Position numbers and translations under genes: made by a program. Shown here in pieces: positions 15,801-16,815 of a stretch of 16,815 nt of DNA (the first letter of the stretch is position 1; the number at the start of each line of letters is the position of its first letter). Location: NCBI GenBank assembly GCA_018609825.1, contig JAHEOA010000172.1:1-16815 (forward strand), given 5' to 3'. The notes beneath the pieces are model-generated. The model was given only the letters and a program-made list of their open reading frames with translations, was not told the DNA's origin and did not search any database. This DNA is from Candidatus Bipolaricaulota bacterium (lineage in GTDB: Bacteria > Bipolaricaulota > Bipolaricaulia > RBG-16-55-9).

Positions 15801-16311
15801 CGCTTTCGGCGTCGTGCCGGCGCACGTAAAAGAACCGATCGTCAGGCCCCTTGAAAAAGGCGTTGTCCCGGATCTGCGGCGACCGGGAGGAGCCGAAGAA
15901 CATCTCCGTGTAAGTCTGCAGGAACTGGCGATTGCCCCACGGGGCGACCTCGTTGCCGATGACAAAGTCGGCGCCCCCGATCAACAATCCAACGACCAGC
16001 AGCGGCATCAGCAGTCGCCTCAGCGATATCCCGCCCGCTTGCAGCGCGATCAGCTCTCGGTCATGGCCAAGTCTTCCGAGCGCCAGGAATATGGAAAACA
16101 GCGTCGCGACGGGCAGCGCCAGCGTGAACAGATACGGCACGCGATAGAGCATCAGCGAGACGAGCGTCTCCGCCGGGATCACGCGATCGACCAGATACTG
16201 CGACAGCTGACCGATGACCAGCAGCATGAAGAAGATCAAGAAGCCGACCAGCGTTAACAGAAAGGGCCACAGCATCTCCCGGAGGAGATAGCGGTCGACG
16301 AGGCGGAGCAT
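12868..16311 (-). CDS. lptF/lptD: Single-chain LptF permease fused to LptD-like LPS-assembly outer-membrane protein
   Basis: 1147 codons without interruption. Residues 1-366 are LptF/LptG: MLRLVDRYLLREML start, three N-terminal membrane helices (about 13-33, 55-77, 98-118), a periplasmic jellyroll, then three more helices (about 285-365). This is the inner-membrane permease that, with LptB, extracts LPS. Residues 376-402 look like a second signal peptide: ARR, a hydrophobic run, MPVQA then Q. About 403-540 is an OstA/LptA-like beta-jellyroll (IAADRIRV, LEADGHVRARYDAGRIEA), and 560-1147 is an LptD-type barrel (FGVPVFWAPVYLSPLGD). Cysteines 616, 618, 1102 and 1105 match the disulfide layout of LptD. 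The parts belong in different membranes, so the chain must be cut or started internally (a GTG at 15195 would give a clean signal peptide). No ribosome binding site; probably leaderless. Elsewhere these are separate genes. Confidence 0.85.
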   Translation of the reverse strand: MLRLVDRYLLREMLWPFLLTLVGFLIFFMLLVIGQLSQYLVDRVIPAETLVSLMLYRVPYLFTLALPVATLFSIFLALGRLGHDRELIALQAGGISLRRLLMPLLVVGLLIGGADFVIGNEVAPWGNRQFLQTYTEMFFGSSRSPQIRDNAFFKGPDDRFFYVRRHDAESDVLHDVLIYDKSGDLALTEGDRFPKVVTADRAQWDGTTWRLQSGVLHAIDDAGQMRYTTRFEAMDIQVGEAVRDLVLEQRTPQEMSLSELGERISAFRETGRSADALIVQYHAKIAIPAACLVFALFGAPLALLLGPRGRAVGVILGVLLVLLYQGLYFWTGQILGTRGDLPPMWGAWLPNIVFGLIGLALTWRANHFGRLDVLQRARRFVPFMGLAVMLGSSLIAMPVQAQSNSQTSPLEIAADRIRVTDSGRHLEADGHVRARYDAGRIEARHLRVDRSQTASWQIRAQSASFAIDDLTGRSMEIEAEFRHQGGSLRPERFRLAQSASVSFTDGRLSARQLTLGHAEGPNWTLDASGDVRLRQRERDQVAEADALLVQLVASAEDGQWRITSAQSDRFHGASDFTNDRGETHRLRFAGKDATMTFDASNSLELIDGQGGNFTTCFCSERIEDAAYSVRAGRMLIRPDEVLVAFNVTARAFGVPVFWAPVYLSPLGDVQQKYPFLPEVGRSTGRGYFAKWRVPFYLDEQTYGHVLIDYYARHGELGTGIDLQYQLLPGSQGGSLRFYRLTGRGDAISLDWSDRLTLGNDSQLALSAGIRTGQLAQEAAQLDTGAVLSGDASGWNWRVAFKRNQNLVGPDPDPDELEELGYRVLERLPEMTISSRAVELDAVPLSLTSSIGWGRYGEIDFDGTADHSSRFDGRLNANLDTISVLPGVQLTSSSGYRLTLYEATRRDVWHVDSRLQAQPTPSTSLSLRHLFRTLRGQSPFEFDRVDVSHQLTLAGDWSVADDAQISLDTGFNAQTARFDPLQLTAKAGWGIAQGTLGLNADLNALSLAEVTWQGRLNGEQWSANLRGGYDVASRRFDDLIAKVDLGERLRAGARFDPNALVLERVNARTAWSLGNWELQLGSEYDLSSQRLSALQFGVVRKFCKECWQVGLYGNRQQLWVEAQINAFPTARVSYSPTDQSLAFGEDAR

Positions 16312-16319
16312 GATTTCTC

Positions 16320-16349
16320 ATGATAGGCCCACGCGACGTGCGACCTCAA
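16320..16349 (-). promoter_or_regulatory. lptF-lptD promoter (TTGAGG-18-TATCAT), leaderless
   Basis: Minus strand TTGAGG (16349-16344), 18-bp spacer, TATCAT (16325-16320, 5 of 6). Only 8 nt separate the -10 box from the ATG at 16311, so transcription should begin at or next to the start codon. Same -35 hexamer and spacer as the ruvB promoter. Confidence 0.62.
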
Positions 16350-16678
16350 GCGGGCGCCTCGAGCGGTTCGACGCAGTCGGCCCGTCGGTGTTTGGGCACG
16401 TTGACGAACCGGGCGACGGGATAGGCTTCCATCTGTTCTTACAGTGAGGGCTGCAGGATCGCCTCACGGTGCGCTCGATCACGCATGTTGGGATCGAGCC
16501 AGCCGGCCTCGCCGTCGCCGGGCGACAACGAGAGCGACCATCGGCGGCGCATGCTTCCATTGACCGCCCGTCGACGGCCCCATGACGGTCGCGCCCGCCA
16601 GACTCAACGGTCAAGCTGCCGCGGCCAGTATTGCGCACAATGTTCGATCTGGAGCGGACACGTCGCATGTCGGATCAT
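16346..16678 (-). pseudogene. Interrupted small reading frame upstream of lptF-lptD
   Basis: One minus-strand frame runs from an ATG at 16678 to a TGA at 16348-16346. It is broken by an in-frame TGA after 24 residues (MIRHATCPLQIEHC...PRQLDR) and an in-frame TAA at 16441-16439. The pieces read like coding sequence: GEAGWLDPNMRDRAHREAIL before the TAA, and MEAYPVARFVNVPKHRRADC after it. About 80% of third codon positions between 16552 and 16442 are G or C. The final stop lies inside the -35 box of the lptF-lptD promoter, a natural gene boundary. I recognise no family. It may be a decayed gene, two or three tiny genes, or chance; the antisense register over the same bases is also fairly open. 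Confidence 0.28.
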
Positions 16679-16815
16679 GGCAGCCGACCCCGATACTCGG
16701 CACGTGTCGCGCTACAAGCGACCGGGTGCCCCCATGCAGCCTCTCACCCAGCACCCGTTCGCCGACGCCGTTCGCCGCTACATACGGGCTCGCCGCGAGC
16801 CGCTCGACTTGTTCA
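16677..16815 (+). CDS. Possible start of a protein-coding gene running off the window
   Basis: The plus-strand frame stays open from 16425 to the window end, with candidate ATGs at 16677 and 16734. The last visible residues (HPFADAVRRYIRARREPLDLF region) look like the amphipathic N-terminus of a soluble protein. The part before 16677 is Arg/Cys/Ser rich and not convincing. No Shine-Dalgarno or good promoter is visible for either ATG. Product unknown. Confidence 0.35.
   Translation, partial: MAADPDTRHVSRYKRPGAPMQPLTQHPFADAVRRYIRARREPLDLF

Noticed and set aside
14863..16257. 464-codon plus-strand reading frame
   Set aside because: Antisense to the LptF part; Gln/Arg/Glu-rich shadow without any domain.
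16346..16678. Stop-codon reassignment (TGA or TAA read as an amino acid)
   Set aside because: TGA and TAA both end well-defined genes in the same window (rpmB, etfB, tsaB, ruvB use TGA; the Asp-rich gene and the orphan secreted gene use TAA).

Overview
The window comes from a diderm (LPS-bearing) bacterium with GC-rich, tightly packed coding sequence and shorter AT-richer regulatory gaps. The outer-membrane side is shown by an LptF/LptD-type lipopolysaccharide export protein and a SurA-like periplasmic protein. The rest is mostly housekeeping: RpmB (L28), TsaB, RibF, NrnA, RuvB and an electron transfer flavoprotein (ETF). I cannot place the organism to a phylum from sequence alone. The unusual protein architectures (LptF fused to LptD, SurA_N-TPR-DUF3105) and the two genes that look leaderless suggest a poorly sampled, probably uncultured lineage rather than a model proteobacterium.

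Layout. 1-489 (-): the N-terminal part of a family-5 peptide-type solute-binding lipoprotein or secreted protein. 490-984: a divergent regulatory gap with recognisable promoters on both strands. 985-2178 (+): a secreted orphan protein, followed by a perfect 39-nt palindromic terminator. 2424-5255 (+): a very large exported SurA_N/TPR/DUF3105 protein. 5290-6057 (-): a secreted Asp-rich calcium-loop (FG-GAP/VCBS-like) repeat protein. 6131-6271 (-): what looks like a C-terminal scrap of an OppC/DppC-type peptide permease. 6305-8983 (-): a run tsaB > etfB > etfA > rpmB. 9188-9424 (+): a glutaredoxin-like protein with its own promoter. 9456-11316 (-): nrnA > ribF, overlapping. 11472-12509 (+): ruvB, whose 3' end overlaps tail-to-tail with a small MerR/excisionase-type HTH gene (12473-12790, -). 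12868-16311 (-): one 1147-codon reading frame carrying LptF followed by LptD. 16346-16815: an interrupted reading frame and the possible start of a further gene.

How the genes work together. The envelope genes (solute-binding protein, orphan secreted protein, SurA/TPR/DUF3105 protein, Asp-rich repeat protein, LptF-LptD) form the cell-surface component. The central block is core metabolism and information processing: t6A tRNA modification (TsaB), flavin-based electron transfer (EtfAB) with flavin cofactor synthesis nearby (RibF), nanoRNA/pAp turnover (NrnA), Holliday junction migration (RuvB) and the ribosome (L28).

Promoters are unusually readable. Five candidates (two on -, three on +) have a TTGAxx -35 box and a TATAAT-like -10 box separated by exactly 18 bp. 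Two of them place the start of transcription at or next to the ATG (ruvB, lptF-lptD). No rRNA, tRNA, CRISPR array, insertion sequence or defence system was seen. The best candidate for something new is the single-chain LptF-LptD protein with an internal signal-peptide-like junction.
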